This document shows, piece after piece, positions 8,967 through 18,880 of a stretch of 62,561 nucleotides of DNA. A program made the position numbers and the translations under genes. Source of the DNA: JBCCEJ01 sp039030335 (lineage in GTDB: Bacteria; Pseudomonadota; Gammaproteobacteria; HK1); the NCBI GenBank assembly GCA_039030335.1, contig JBCCEJ010000029.1, positions 1-62,561 of the forward strand. Reading direction: 5' to 3'. Positions within the stretch are counted from its first letter, which is position 1. Every line of letters begins with the position of its first letter. The notes under the pieces were generated by a model. The model ran no database searches. It was given only the letters and a program-made list of their open reading frames with translations, and had not been told where the DNA came from.

Positions 8967-10178
8967 ATGCGCGATCATTACTACTTCGACAACGCCGCCA
9001 CAACGTGGCCGAAGCCGGAACCGGTTTACCAGTTCATGGACCGGTTCTTTCGTAGCCACGGTGTCAATCCCGGACGCTCCGGACACGAGCTTGCCATCGA
9101 AGCGGAACAGATGATCGTGTCGACGCGGCGCATGCTGGCGGAGTTTTTCGGATTTTCTGGCGCGCCGGAGCGCGTGGTGTTTACGCAGAATGCAACAGAC
9201 TCGCTCAACATCGCGCTATTCGGTTTGCTGCGTGCCGGCGATCACATGGTCACCACGCGCCTCGAGCACAACTCGGTGTTGCGTCCCTGCAATCACCTCG
9301 CGCGGGACCACGGCGTGGCGGTCACCCAGATCGGCGGTTCTGCCCACGGCTACGTAGACCCGGATGAAATTCGCCGGGCGATACAGCCAAACACCCGTGT
9401 CGTCGTGGTCAACCACGCCTCCAATGTTCTTGGGGCAGTACAGGATATCGGTGCGATCGGTGCGATCGTGGCTGAGACCGATGCCGTGTTCGTCATCGAT
9501 TCAGCGCAGACCGCCGGTGTTCTGGATATCGACATGGCGGCCATGCGCATCGATGTCCTCACATTCACTGGTCACAAAGGACTGCTGGGTCCGATGGGAA
9601 TTGGCGGCCTGATCGTCGCGGATCATATCGACCTGGGTCCGGTGCGGGTCGGCGGGACCGGGGTCGATTCTATTGAGCCCTACCAGCCTGACGACTATCC
9701 GTTTCGTCTCGAAGCCGGAACCGTGAACATTCCAGGCATCGCCGGGCTGCACGCTGCGCAGTGCTGGTTTGCCGAGCTCGGGCGCGCGCATGCGGCTGAC
9801 GGAGTGCAAAGCCACGCCGGGCTCTGTAAGGCTGCGCGCGCACATGTGCACGCAGTTGAACTCGGTCATCTGCAGACGTTGCAGCGCGGCCTGGTTGATA
9901 CGCGCGGCGTCACGCTCTACGGGCCTTCGGACAATCAGCCGAGGGTCGCGACGATGATCATGAACATCGATGCACTACCGGCAGACCAGGTCGGGGAAAT
10001 GCTGGATGCCGATTACCACGTTTGCGTCAGGGCTGGACTCCACTGCGCGCCGCTGGTGCATGAGGATCAGGGAACGATGGGACAAAACGGCGCGGTACGT
10101 ATTGCGCCCGGCTACTTCACCGACGAAGAGGATCTGCAGCAGCTCCTCGAAGGTGTGCGGGACCTGGCCGCAGACTGA
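8967..10178 (+). CDS. Class V aminotransferase / cysteine desulfurase family protein (EF2568-like)
   Basis: This 403-residue fold-type I PLP enzyme has YYFDNAATTWPKP at the start, TQNATDSLN for PLP phosphate, and an SAQTAG segment around the PLP Asp. The Schiff-base Lys is in TFTGHKGLLGP, and a Cys in RAGLHCAPLVHE matches the desulfurase catalytic Cys. This pattern fits the stand-alone family related to SufS/Csd rather than IscS. The ATG at 8967 has GGAG five bases before it; an in-frame TTG at 8943 is less likely. No isc, suf or thiolation gene is adjacent, so its sulfur acceptor is unknown. Confidence 0.88.
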   Translation: MRDHYYFDNAATTWPKPEPVYQFMDRFFRSHGVNPGRSGHELAIEAEQMIVSTRRMLAEFFGFSGAPERVVFTQNATDSLNIALFGLLRAGDHMVTTRLEHNSVLRPCNHLARDHGVAVTQIGGSAHGYVDPDEIRRAIQPNTRVVVVNHASNVLGAVQDIGAIGAIVAETDAVFVIDSAQTAGVLDIDMAAMRIDVLTFTGHKGLLGPMGIGGLIVADHIDLGPVRVGGTGVDSIEPYQPDDYPFRLEAGTVNIPGIAGLHAAQCWFAELGRAHAADGVQSHAGLCKAARAHVHAVELGHLQTLQRGLVDTRGVTLYGPSDNQPRVATMIMNIDALPADQVGEMLDADYHVCVRAGLHCAPLVHEDQGTMGQNGAVRIAPGYFTDEEDLQQLLEGVRDLAAD

Positions 10179-10212
10179 GTGCCTGCGCGTCAGCGGACGT
10201 GCGCCTCGTCGC

Positions 10213-11088
10213 TCAACTTGCTGCCAGCAGCTTATTGGCAAACGCCCTGGCCGCGGCCGACAGCTCGGTGCCACGGCGTGAAACCAGGGCCAGCTCACGC
10301 TCTACCGCCAGATCCGACACCGGTATTTCCCGAATGTCCGGCTGCAGCTCCGTGCCCAACCGGCTGACAAACGCCAGGCTGCCGGTGGTGGCGACCATTC
10401 GCAGGATCGCCGGGATCGAGCGCAGCTCCATCACCACATTCATCTGAACAGCCATCCGACGCAATGCGTCATCGACGATTTTGCGAATCGCGCTGCCGCC
10501 TTCGAAACCGACTAGGGTCAGGCTGGCGAGCTCCTCGACGGCCACTGAGTCCCGGCTGGCGAGCGGGTGGCTGACATGCGCGACCAGCACGATGCGATCG
10601 CTGAACAACGACTGCGTATGCAGCTCCGGGCCGTGTAATACCGGTTGCGTGACGAGGCCGAGTTCGAGAGTGCCGTTGATGACGTCCTGTTCGATCTCGC
10701 GGCTGCCAGCCTCCTTCACCTGAAAGCGTATCCCAGGGTGTTGACGCTGGAACTGCGCAATCGCCGGCGGCACGAGGAATTCGATCGCCGTCGCTCCGCC
10801 TCCCAGACGCACGGTGCCGGTGTCGAGTCCCTGTAAGTTGCTGATTCGCGTTCGCAGGCCCTCGTAGCGGGCGACGAGCACCCGGGCTTCCTGTTCAGCG
10901 AGAGCGCCTGAGTCCGTCAACGTCGCGCCTTTACGGCCACGCACCAGCAGCTTGGTGTCGAGATCCTCTTCCAGCTGCTGGATGCGTCGCGACAGCGCGG
11001 GCTGCGTCAAACCCAGCCGCTGCGCGGCGGCCGTGATGGTGCCCGTTTCCGCGACGGCCAGAAGACTTCGCATCAGGTTAAGGTCCAT
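10213..11088 (-). CDS. LysR family transcriptional regulator
   Basis: The protein has 291 residues. The N-terminal winged helix-turn-helix is clear (AAQRLGLTQPALSRRIQQLE, residues about 22-41). A linker helix and a two-lobed LysR effector-binding domain (about 90-290) follow. It is transcribed away from acnB with a 157-base gap, the usual arrangement for a LysR protein that controls its divergent neighbour. Regulation of acnB or of itself is inference. The ligand is unknown. Confidence 0.9.
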   Translation of the reverse strand: MDLNLMRSLLAVAETGTITAAAQRLGLTQPALSRRIQQLEEDLDTKLLVRGRKGATLTDSGALAEQEARVLVARYEGLRTRISNLQGLDTGTVRLGGGATAIEFLVPPAIAQFQRQHPGIRFQVKEAGSREIEQDVINGTLELGLVTQPVLHGPELHTQSLFSDRIVLVAHVSHPLASRDSVAVEELASLTLVGFEGGSAIRKIVDDALRRMAVQMNVVMELRSIPAILRMVATTGSLAFVSRLGTELQPDIREIPVSDLAVERELALVSRRGTELSAAARAFANKLLAAS

Positions 11089-11245
11089 GAGCGTAGAGTA
11101 TGCGAAATAATCATCCTATGCATGCAAATTATCCATTTTACGCATGATGAACGCTTGGGTAAGGTAGTTGTCGGAGCCCAAGTCGACCGCGATCGGAGCT
11201 GCATCCCGCGGCGGCACTCAGAACCACATCCGAGGATCCCAACCC
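11089..11245. promoter_or_regulatory. Divergent lysR-acnB control region with interrupted palindrome
   Basis: An inverted repeat, CATGC (11121-11125) and GCATG (11142-11146), is separated by 16 AT-rich bases. It lies close to the LysR start and matches the position of LysR autoregulatory sites. A weak pair, TTTACG / TAAGGT with 17-base spacing (about 11137-11165), could be the acnB promoter. The AT-rich stretch stands out in a GC-rich genome. The LysR target assignment is inference. Confidence 0.45.
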
Positions 11246-13834
11246 ATGCTCGACGCCTATCGTGAACATACTCAAGAGCGCGGCCAGCTCGGCATTCCGC
11301 CGCTGCCTCTGAACGCAGAGCAGGTGGCCGCACTGGTCGAACTGCTGAAATCTCCGCCCGCTGGCGAAGAGAACTACATTCTCGACCTGCTGACGAATAA
11401 CGTGCCGCCGGGCGTGGACGACGCCGCGTATGTCAAGGCAGCCTTCCTGGCCGATGTCGCCAGAGGCAGCGCGGACTGTCCGCTCATCGACCGGGCACAC
11501 GCTACCCGTCTGCTCGGTACGATGATGGGTGGTTACAACATCGAACCGATGGTCGCCCTGTTGGACGATCCGGAGCTGGCAGCTGTGGCGGCCGATCAGC
11601 TCAGCACTACATTGTTGATGTTCGATGCGTTCCACGACGTGGCCGACAAGGCCAGGGCCGGCAACGCACACGCACAACAGGTGCTGGAAGCCTGGGCCGA
11701 CGCCAGATGGTTTAACGAGCGGGCCAAGGTACCCGAAGAAATTCGCGTGACGGTCTTCAAGGTGCCGGGCGAAACGAACACTGATGACCTGTCGCCGGCT
11801 GTTGATGCGTGGTCGCGACCCGACATTCCGCTGCACGCGCTCGCGATGCACAAGAACCCCCGCCCCGGCGTGGAAAATGCTGTCGAGCAGGTCATGCAGC
11901 TCAAGAACAAAGGTAATCCGGTGGCGTATGTTGGCGATGTCGTCGGCACCGGATCGTCGCGCAAGAGTGCTATCAACACCGTGCTCTGGCACATGGGTGA
12001 CGACATCCCATGCGTACCGAACAAACGTCAGGGCGGCGTCATCATCGGCTCGAAAATTGCGCCCATTTTCTTCAACACCGCGGAAGACTCCGGCGCGCTG
12101 CCGATCGAATGCGATGTAGAAGGCATGAACTCGGGCGATGTGATCGTCGTCAAGCCGTATGAAGGCAAGGTGTTCAACGAAGCCGGTGAGCAGCTTTCGG
12201 AATTCGAACTCAAGCACAACGTGCTGTTGGATGAAGTGCAGGCTGGCGGGCGCATACCACTCATCATCGGCCGCAGTTTGACGGAACGCGCACGCGAGGT
12301 GCTAAACGCCGGTCCGACCGACGTATTTCGTCGTCCGGAACCGGCCGAAGCGACTGAGAAGGGTTTTACGCTCGCGCAGAAGATCGTTGGCAAGGCGTGT
12401 GGTGTGGAAGGTGTGCGGGCCGGCACTTACTGCGAGCCGCGGATGAGTACGGTCGGCAGTCAGGACACGACCGGCCCGATGACGCGCGATGAGCTGAAGG
12501 AGCTGGCGTGTCTTGGCTTCTCGGCTGACCTCGTGTTGCAGACCTTTTGTCATACGGCCGCTTACCCGAAGCCTGTGGATATCGAAACGCAGCATTCACT
12601 GCCGGATTTCATGACGACTCGCGGCGGTGTATCGCTTCGGCCAGGCGACGGCATCATCCACAGCTGGCTTAACCGCATGCTGCTGCCCGATCAGGTCGGT
12701 ACTGGCGGCGACTCGCACACGCGCTTTCCGCTCGGCATTTCGTTCCCCGGCGGTTCCGGGCTGGTCGCGTTTGGCGCGGCGCTCGGTGTCATCCCGCTCG
12801 ATATGCCGGAGTCGGTGCTCGTGCGGTTCACCGGAGAGATGCAGCCGGGCATTACACTGCGAGACATGGTCAACGCGATTCCCTACGTGGCGATACAGGA
12901 CGGCCTGCTGACCGTAGAAAAGCAGAATAAGAAAAACGTCTTCAACGGCCGCGTCATCGAGATCGAAGGGTTACCAAATCTCACTGTTGAGCAGGCCTTC
13001 GAGCTGTCGGACGCCACCGCGGAGCGGTCGGCCGGCGGTTGCACCATCGACCTCAGCGAGGAGTCGGTCGCGGAGTACCTTCGCTCCAACATCACGATGC
13101 TGCGCTGGATGATCGCGAACGGTTACGGCGATGAACGAACCATCGAGCGGCGAGCCCGGGCGATGGAGGACTGGCTTGACAATCCGGTGCTGATGCGCGC
13201 CGACGAAGATGCCGAATACGCCGCCGTAATCGAAGTGGACATGAACAGGATCACGGAGCCGCTACTCGCGTGTCCGAACGATCCAGACGACGTCAGGACC
13301 CTTTCTGAAGTCGCAGGGGCGCACATCGACGAGGTGTTCATCGGTTCGTGCATGACGAACATCGGGCATTTCCGCGCGGCCGGGCAGCTTTTGCAGGCCG
13401 CCGGGTCGGTGATTCCGACGCGGCTTTGGGTCGCGCCCCCGACGAAGATGGATGAAGCGCAGTTGATGCAGGAAGGCTACTACAACATCTACGCGCAGGC
13501 CGGTGCCCGCACGGAGATGCCAGGCTGTTCGCTCTGTATGGGCAATCAGGCCCGGGTCGCACCGAAGTCGACGGTCGTGTCGACGTCGACGCGCAACTTC
13601 CCGAACCGTCTGGGCCAGGGTGCTGACGTCTACCTGTCGTCTGCCGAGCTGGCCGCTGTCGCTTCCGTGATCGGTAAACTGCCTACCGTCGAGGAGTACA
13701 TGGAGTACGCTACTCAGATCGACGCGATGTCGGCGGATATCTACAAGTATCTCAATTTCGACCAGATGACAGACTTTTCTGCCGCGGCGGAGCAAGGCCG
13801 CAGTCAGATGGTCGAGCTGGTCGGGGCGGCTTGA
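11246..13834 (+). CDS. acnB: Bifunctional aconitate hydratase 2 / 2-methylisocitrate dehydratase
   Basis: The protein has 862 residues, close to the 865 of E. coli AcnB. It has the AcnB domain order: HEAT-like N-terminus (MLDAYREHTQERGQLGIPPLPL), swivel domain in second position, then the 4Fe-4S aconitase core. Cluster ligands are visible in FIGSCMTNIGHF and in CSLCMGNQARV. Active-site segments GGDSHTRFP and SQDTTGPMT are intact. I chose the ATG at 11246 because the product then begins where the family does; an in-frame start at 11168 adds 26 unrelated residues. It acts in the TCA cycle and possibly the methylcitrate cycle. The divergent LysR gene may regulate it. Confidence 0.97.
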   Translation: MLDAYREHTQERGQLGIPPLPLNAEQVAALVELLKSPPAGEENYILDLLTNNVPPGVDDAAYVKAAFLADVARGSADCPLIDRAHATRLLGTMMGGYNIEPMVALLDDPELAAVAADQLSTTLLMFDAFHDVADKARAGNAHAQQVLEAWADARWFNERAKVPEEIRVTVFKVPGETNTDDLSPAVDAWSRPDIPLHALAMHKNPRPGVENAVEQVMQLKNKGNPVAYVGDVVGTGSSRKSAINTVLWHMGDDIPCVPNKRQGGVIIGSKIAPIFFNTAEDSGALPIECDVEGMNSGDVIVVKPYEGKVFNEAGEQLSEFELKHNVLLDEVQAGGRIPLIIGRSLTERAREVLNAGPTDVFRRPEPAEATEKGFTLAQKIVGKACGVEGVRAGTYCEPRMSTVGSQDTTGPMTRDELKELACLGFSADLVLQTFCHTAAYPKPVDIETQHSLPDFMTTRGGVSLRPGDGIIHSWLNRMLLPDQVGTGGDSHTRFPLGISFPGGSGLVAFGAALGVIPLDMPESVLVRFTGEMQPGITLRDMVNAIPYVAIQDGLLTVEKQNKKNVFNGRVIEIEGLPNLTVEQAFELSDATAERSAGGCTIDLSEESVAEYLRSNITMLRWMIANGYGDERTIERRARAMEDWLDNPVLMRADEDAEYAAVIEVDMNRITEPLLACPNDPDDVRTLSEVAGAHIDEVFIGSCMTNIGHFRAAGQLLQAAGSVIPTRLWVAPPTKMDEAQLMQEGYYNIYAQAGARTEMPGCSLCMGNQARVAPKSTVVSTSTRNFPNRLGQGADVYLSSAELAAVASVIGKLPTVEEYMEYATQIDAMSADIYKYLNFDQMTDFSAAAEQGRSQMVELVGAA

Positions 13835-13928
13835 GCGTCAGGTAACTCCACAACGGGCGGTGCCGCAGAGCCGGTACCGCCTCCAAGCCGAGGCAGCGGT
13901 GCGACATCCAGTCGCGCCGGCACAGCGC

Positions 13929-14771
13929 ATGAACTCAGTCCTGGAACATCCTGAGGCCGCTCGCATCGAGCGGCTCTCGTCGCGTCACGAAACACCGTGT
14001 GGCGATGGTCGTATGGTGTGGCACGTCTGGGGGCAGGGTCCGCCGCTCGTATTGCTGCATGGGGGGTTCGGTTCCTGGCTTCACTGGATCCGCAACGTGG
14101 AAACGTTGTCACGGTATTTTCGGGTGCTGGCCGCTGATATTCCTGGACTGGGCGAGTCCGACGAGGCGCCAGCGGTCACGCCGGCTGGCATCGGCACGGT
14201 CGTTGCGGCCGGCATCGAATCCCTGGTCGGCCAGGAATCTGTACGCCTCGCCGGATTTTCGTTCGGCGGGCTCATCTCCGGCCAGGTAGGTTTGCTGCTC
14301 GGGCAACAGGTCGTCGGCATCACGCTGATCGGCGCGAGCGGGATGGCTCTCCAACGCCCGCCCATGGAACTGCTGCGGCGCCATGACGACATGGACGCGC
14401 AGGCTCGCAGCGCGGCGCTTCGTCATAACCTCAACACCTTGATGCTGTATCATCCAGACAGCATCGATCCACTGGCGCTTTACATCCAGGAATGGAACGA
14501 CGCCCGGGCCCGCGTTCGTAGCCGCAAGATGAGCCTCGGAGATTCTCTCGCCGAAGCCATGCCGCTGGTCCAGGCAAAATTGTCGGGTATCTGGGGGGAA
14601 CTGGACGCGACGGCCGGGAGCTTCTTGCCCGAGCGCGAAGCTTTGATCCGCGCGGCACAACCTGATGCACCGTTTGCCGTCATCCAGGGTGCCGGGCACT
14701 GGGTCATGTACGAAGGGGCCGAGGCTTTCAACCGGACTTTGCTGGAGTTCGTGACGGGTGCATCTGACTGA
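13929..14771 (+). CDS. Alpha/beta hydrolase
   Basis: The protein has 280 residues. The oxyanion segment LLHGGFGSWLHW, the nucleophile elbow GFSFGG (Ser), a late Asp in GELDAT and the His in GAGHWVMYE give a complete triad. It resembles meta-cleavage-product or ester hydrolases. The start at 13929 was preferred over an upstream in-frame ATG at 13860, because family homology begins about 20 residues after it. It overlaps the following AMP-binding gene by 14 bases, so the products probably act together, for example by releasing an acid that is then activated. Confidence 0.86.
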   Translation: MNSVLEHPEAARIERLSSRHETPCGDGRMVWHVWGQGPPLVLLHGGFGSWLHWIRNVETLSRYFRVLAADIPGLGESDEAPAVTPAGIGTVVAAGIESLVGQESVRLAGFSFGGLISGQVGLLLGQQVVGITLIGASGMALQRPPMELLRRHDDMDAQARSAALRHNLNTLMLYHPDSIDPLALYIQEWNDARARVRSRKMSLGDSLAEAMPLVQAKLSGIWGELDATAGSFLPEREALIRAAQPDAPFAVIQGAGHWVMYEGAEAFNRTLLEFVTGASD

Positions 14772-16317
14772 CCTTAGCCGCTACGACGAAGCGCAGACAC
14801 ATTTTTCCAAAGATGGCCTTTGGGAACTCTTCGACGGCACGCGCGACCGGTTGAACATGGCACACGAATGCCTCGACCGGCATCGTGATAAAGGCCTCAC
14901 TATCCGCGTTGCCAACGCGGATGGCAGCAACGAGACGCACACCCTCGAGTCGGTGGCGGACTCCGCCAACCAGATCGCGAACTGGCTGCGCGCGCGCGGC
15001 GTTCGGCAAGGCGAGCGCGTGGCCCTGATGCTGGAGCCGTCCGCCGCCTTCTACGCCACCTTGTTTGGCGTTATGAAAGCGGGCGGTGTCGCCGTTCCCA
15101 TGTTCACACTGTTCGGCCCTGAGGCCCTTCGCCTGCGCGTCGTGGATTGCACGCCCAGCCTGATGGTTACCACGGACGAGAAGCTGTCGATCACTCGCGA
15201 CGCTGGCGTGCCGGAAGTACTGAGTGCCGACGAGCTGCTCGAATATGCGGCTGCCTACGAGACGACTTGCGAGGCGACCACGCGTGCCGATGATCTGGCG
15301 CTCTTCCAATACACATCCGGGACGACGCGGGAACTTCCGGAGGCCGTGCAGCACCGGCACCGCGCGGTCGTAACCGTCGCGGTGGCGGCGTTGTACGCGA
15401 CGGGCGTGCGGCCGGGAGAAGCGTTCATGTGCCCGTCGTCGCCGGCCTGGGGACACGGGTTGGCGCACGGCACACTCGGGCCGCTTGGACTTGGTGCATC
15501 GATCGCGAGCTACGCCGGCGAGTTCAAGGCCGAGCGCCTGCTGGCGGCGATTTCCGAATTTGGTATCGAAAATCTCTCGGCTGCCGCGACCCACTACCGG
15601 ATGATGCGCCAGGTCGGTGCCGCCGCGCATTTCCCGAATCGGTTGCGCAAACTCTCCTTTACCGGCGAGCCGCTGGACGCGCCGACGGCGGCGTGGGCGG
15701 CCGAGACCTTCGGACACGAGATCTGCAGCATCTACGGATCGACCGAAGTTGGTGTGGTGCTGGCTGACTACCCCGGCGCAGGCGATCACAAGGTGCGGCG
15801 AGGTGCACTCGGCAAACCTGTCCCAGGACTGGAGGTGCAGGTGCTCAGCCCGTCCGGCGGCGTGTGCGCGCCCGGCGAGATCGGTGAAATTTCGGTGCGC
15901 CGACGTGACGGTTGGTTTGGCATCAAAGACCGCGGTCACACCGATGAGGACGGATACTTCTATCATGACGGGCGCGCTGATGACGTCATCATCACCGCGG
16001 GTTGGACGGTATCGGCGCGCGAGGTCGAAGACGCGCTGCTCGCGCACGCTGCGGTGGCGGAGGCGGCGGTTATCGGCGTTCCCGACGAACTGCGCGGTCA
16101 GGTGATCAAGGCTTATGTGGTAGCGCTCGATGCCGCGCCCGAACCGACGACAGAGGCGCTCCAGCAATTCGTCAAGCAACACTCGAGCGCGCATGCCTAC
16201 CCCCGCATCGTCGAGTTCGTCAGCGCGCTGCCGAAGACGCCGGCCGGCAAGATCAACCGGCGGGTATTACGCGAACAGGCGGATGCGGCCCGCCAGCAGG
16301 TGGAACAACGTGAGTGA
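14758..16317 (+). CDS. AMP-dependent acyl-CoA synthetase with atypical P-loop
   Basis: This 519-residue ANL-superfamily protein has a GTG start inside the hydrolase gene. The A5 motif (ICSIYGSTEVG), the A7/A8 region (GRADDVIITAGWTVSAREVE) and the C-terminal Lys (KTPAGKINRR) look functional. The phosphate-binding loop reads YTSGTTRELPEAVQH. Relative to the usual TSGTTGLPKAV it has one extra residue and Glu in place of Lys. This may mark a subfamily rather than damage, since the rest is intact. Short-chain, aromatic or alicyclic acids are plausible substrates. It overlaps the following dehydratase gene by 8 bases. Confidence 0.86.
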   Translation: MHLTDLSRYDEAQTHFSKDGLWELFDGTRDRLNMAHECLDRHRDKGLTIRVANADGSNETHTLESVADSANQIANWLRARGVRQGERVALMLEPSAAFYATLFGVMKAGGVAVPMFTLFGPEALRLRVVDCTPSLMVTTDEKLSITRDAGVPEVLSADELLEYAAAYETTCEATTRADDLALFQYTSGTTRELPEAVQHRHRAVVTVAVAALYATGVRPGEAFMCPSSPAWGHGLAHGTLGPLGLGASIASYAGEFKAERLLAAISEFGIENLSAAATHYRMMRQVGAAAHFPNRLRKLSFTGEPLDAPTAAWAAETFGHEICSIYGSTEVGVVLADYPGAGDHKVRRGALGKPVPGLEVQVLSPSGGVCAPGEIGEISVRRRDGWFGIKDRGHTDEDGYFYHDGRADDVIITAGWTVSAREVEDALLAHAAVAEAAVIGVPDELRGQVIKAYVVALDAAPEPTTEALQQFVKQHSSAHAYPRIVEFVSALPKTPAGKINRRVLREQADAARQQVEQRE

Positions 16318-17440
16318 GTCCAGATTTCCGAAGATTACCGAGCAGGGTTTGGATCAGCTGCGGCGGCGTATCGGAGTGAAGATCGAGCGTGAGCCGGAGC
16401 CGTGGTGTTACGAAGCGACGCGCGACAATATCCGGCACTATGCGCACGGCATCGGTGACGACAATCCTCTCTGGAGTGACCCCGGGTATGCCGAGGCCGG
16501 GCCGTATGGCGGAATCGTTGCGCTTCCATCGTTCCTGTTTGCAACGAGCCGCATCATTTCCGGATATGTCGGCGGGCTCCCGGGGATTCACGCGATGTGG
16601 GCTGGCGCCAACTGGACCTGGCATCAGCCCATTCGCAGGAACGACGACATCGCCACCGAGTCCAGTCTCAAAGATCTGATCGTGCGCGAGACGCGGTTTT
16701 CAGGCCGCGCCGTTCAGCAGATCTATCACGTCAAGTTCTATAACCAGACGGGAGACCTGCTCTCCGAGGCCGACAGCTGGTGTTTTCGCACCGAGCGTGA
16801 CACCGCGCGTGAAAAGGGGGTGAAGTACGACGAGCTCAAGAAGAAAGCTGAAAAGCGCTACACCGACGACGAGTTGGCGGACATTTACGCGCTCTACGCC
16901 AACGAAGAGGTGCGCGGCTCCGAGCCGCGGTATTTCGAAGACGTCGCCGTCGGTGATGAGTTGCCTACGATGGTCAAGGGTCCGATGACGGTGACCGGCT
17001 TCATCGCGTACGCGCAAGGCTGGGGCGGGCTCTACATTCGTGCGAATAAACTCGCGTGGCAGCAGGTCAACAACCATCCGGGGCTTGGCATTCCCAACCG
17101 TTTCAATATCCCGGATTGCCCCGAGCGGGTGCACTGGGAGGATGTGTTCGCCAAGGAAGTGGGGGCGCCCGATGCGTACGACTACGGCCCGGAGCGCTGT
17201 TCGTGGATGACCCATCACCTGACCAACTGGATGGGCGACGCCGGCTTCCTGAAGTATTCAGGGACCCGTATCCGGCGCCACAATCCGGTCGGGGATACGC
17301 TGTTCCTGACCGGGAGAGTCGTCGCCAAATCGGCTGCGGACGGTGAGTCGCTAGTGAGTATCGAGCATGCCGCCCACAATCAGGATGGCGAGTTGTCCAT
17401 CGAAGGCGAGGCGCAGGTCCGCTTGCCAACTCGCGGATAG
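16310..17440 (+). CDS. FAS1-like / MaoC-type double-hotdog dehydratase family protein
   Basis: The protein has 376 residues. The N-terminal half (RDNIRHYAHGIGDDNPLW, about 37-54) is a FAS1-like dehydratase hotdog with the GDDNPLW motif. The C-terminal half is a second hotdog, as in MaoC/HTD2-like proteins. I chose GTG at 16310, which overlaps the upstream stop and follows AGG-rich sequence; an ATG at 16283 is also open. It presumably hydrates or dehydrates an acyl-CoA made by the upstream ligase. The hydrolase-ligase-dehydratase order supports a small acid-degradation operon. Confidence 0.8.
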   Translation: MSESRFPKITEQGLDQLRRRIGVKIEREPEPWCYEATRDNIRHYAHGIGDDNPLWSDPGYAEAGPYGGIVALPSFLFATSRIISGYVGGLPGIHAMWAGANWTWHQPIRRNDDIATESSLKDLIVRETRFSGRAVQQIYHVKFYNQTGDLLSEADSWCFRTERDTAREKGVKYDELKKKAEKRYTDDELADIYALYANEEVRGSEPRYFEDVAVGDELPTMVKGPMTVTGFIAYAQGWGGLYIRANKLAWQQVNNHPGLGIPNRFNIPDCPERVHWEDVFAKEVGAPDAYDYGPERCSWMTHHLTNWMGDAGFLKYSGTRIRRHNPVGDTLFLTGRVVAKSAADGESLVSIEHAAHNQDGELSIEGEAQVRLPTRG

Positions 17441-17488
17441 CACACGGCGTATCGCGCCCGACTGATACTGCAAATCGAGCATCCGGCC

Positions 17489-18880
17489 ATGTTCGCCTGG
17501 ACTCTGGTGGCCATCGCGGTTTTTGCAGCGCTCGGCTTACAGGCGCCGCCCGTTCCTGTCATCGAGCCCGACAGCGCGAGCTATCTCGACAACAGTGCGT
17601 TCCGGCGGCTTGGATACCCGGCGTTTCTGGACGTACTCCAGTCGCTGGACGCGACGCTCCGCCAGATCATGTGGGCGCAGATCGCACTCTACGCGGCTGC
17701 CACGGCGGCGCTTGGTCGGGTGCTCTGGGATCAGGCCGCGCCATGGCTAGCGGTCGTGATGATGGCCTCGCTGGCGCTCAATCCGTTTCTCATCGAATAC
17801 CAGTTCGCGATTATGAGCGAATCCATCTGGCTTTCCGCCGCGCTCGTCTGGCTGGCTTTTCTGAGCGTGCTGTATCTGCGATCGCCGTCATTCCGATCGA
17901 TTCTGTGGTTCGGTCTGATCACCGGGTTGTTGATTGTGATACGCCCCGCATCGCTGCCGTTCCTGCCTCTGGCCATCGCTGCCGTCGTCGTGATCCCGGC
18001 CGCGCTCAGGATGCGGGTGCGACTTGGGTTCGGGTTGGCCGCAGGCTTGCTCGCGACCGCCCTGGTTGGTGCTGAACGTCTGGCCCATCAACATCGCCAC
18101 GACGGTGTGGAGAACAGTCAGACCGCTGCGGTACTGTTCGCACGAGCCCTCCTGCTACCGGCCGTAGTGCTGCCCGAAGGTGCTGCCTACCCTGCGCTCG
18201 AACGCCGGGTCGCGGGTGACCTGCGCCCGGTGTTACAGGCGATCGAGGCGACCGCAGACTATCGCGTCCGACTGTATCTGCTGGCGCAATACGGCATTCT
18301 CGGGCACTTTTCGTATCGACCACCCGAGCTGGATCGGGCCGCGACACGTACCGGCGAATCGCGCGAGGACGTGATGGCGGCTTTCGCGTTGCGGCGCATC
18401 GGTGAGCAGCCGCTCGCGTTCCTGGCTCACGGCGCCGAACAGTTTGTTGGCCTGTGGACCATTTTGCCAATCAACACACCTTCCGGCGCGACCGCTTACG
18501 CCGAGTTCTTACAGGTCAACTCCCCGCTGCCGTTCGCGACGGAGCTGCCGGCGTTGACGGTCGCTGAACTACCCTACCGCTGGTTCTTCCCGTACTTGCA
18601 GGTGGCTCTGTGGTTGGGTGGGTTGATATTGCTGGGCCACCTCTTGTGGGCCGCCGCTGCGCTCGCCATGCGCCGCTCGCTTGGGGCGGACATGTGGCTT
18701 GCACTGACGTTGAATCTGACCGTGCAGGCCTCGTTCGCAGGGATCGCCATCGTCAACATCGCTGTTGAGCGTTTCACGGTCGTGCATATGCCACTTATCG
18801 CGCTGGCGTTGTTGTTGATCGCGCGGACCGTGGTCGTGGGGCCGTGGCGGTCTGTCAGCCGATCGCTTTGCGATTCCTGA
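17489..18880 (+). CDS. Polytopic membrane protein, possibly GT-C-type glycosyltransferase
   Basis: This 463-residue protein has about 9-11 predicted membrane segments. Near the N-terminus, EPDSASYL has an acidic residue just after the first membrane span, the position of the catalytic motif of GT-C enzymes such as ArnT and other polyprenyl-phosphate-sugar transferases. A large central hydrophilic region (about 205-300) and a YRWFFPYLQ segment before the last helices also fit. Family assignment is tentative. The last 26 bases overlap a decayed gene on the other strand (18855-19106). Confidence 0.55.
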   Translation: MFAWTLVAIAVFAALGLQAPPVPVIEPDSASYLDNSAFRRLGYPAFLDVLQSLDATLRQIMWAQIALYAAATAALGRVLWDQAAPWLAVVMMASLALNPFLIEYQFAIMSESIWLSAALVWLAFLSVLYLRSPSFRSILWFGLITGLLIVIRPASLPFLPLAIAAVVVIPAALRMRVRLGFGLAAGLLATALVGAERLAHQHRHDGVENSQTAAVLFARALLLPAVVLPEGAAYPALERRVAGDLRPVLQAIEATADYRVRLYLLAQYGILGHFSYRPPELDRAATRTGESREDVMAAFALRRIGEQPLAFLAHGAEQFVGLWTILPINTPSGATAYAEFLQVNSPLPFATELPALTVAELPYRWFFPYLQVALWLGGLILLGHLLWAAAALAMRRSLGADMWLALTLNLTVQASFAGIAIVNIAVERFTVVHMPLIALALLLIARTVVVGPWRSVSRSLCDS

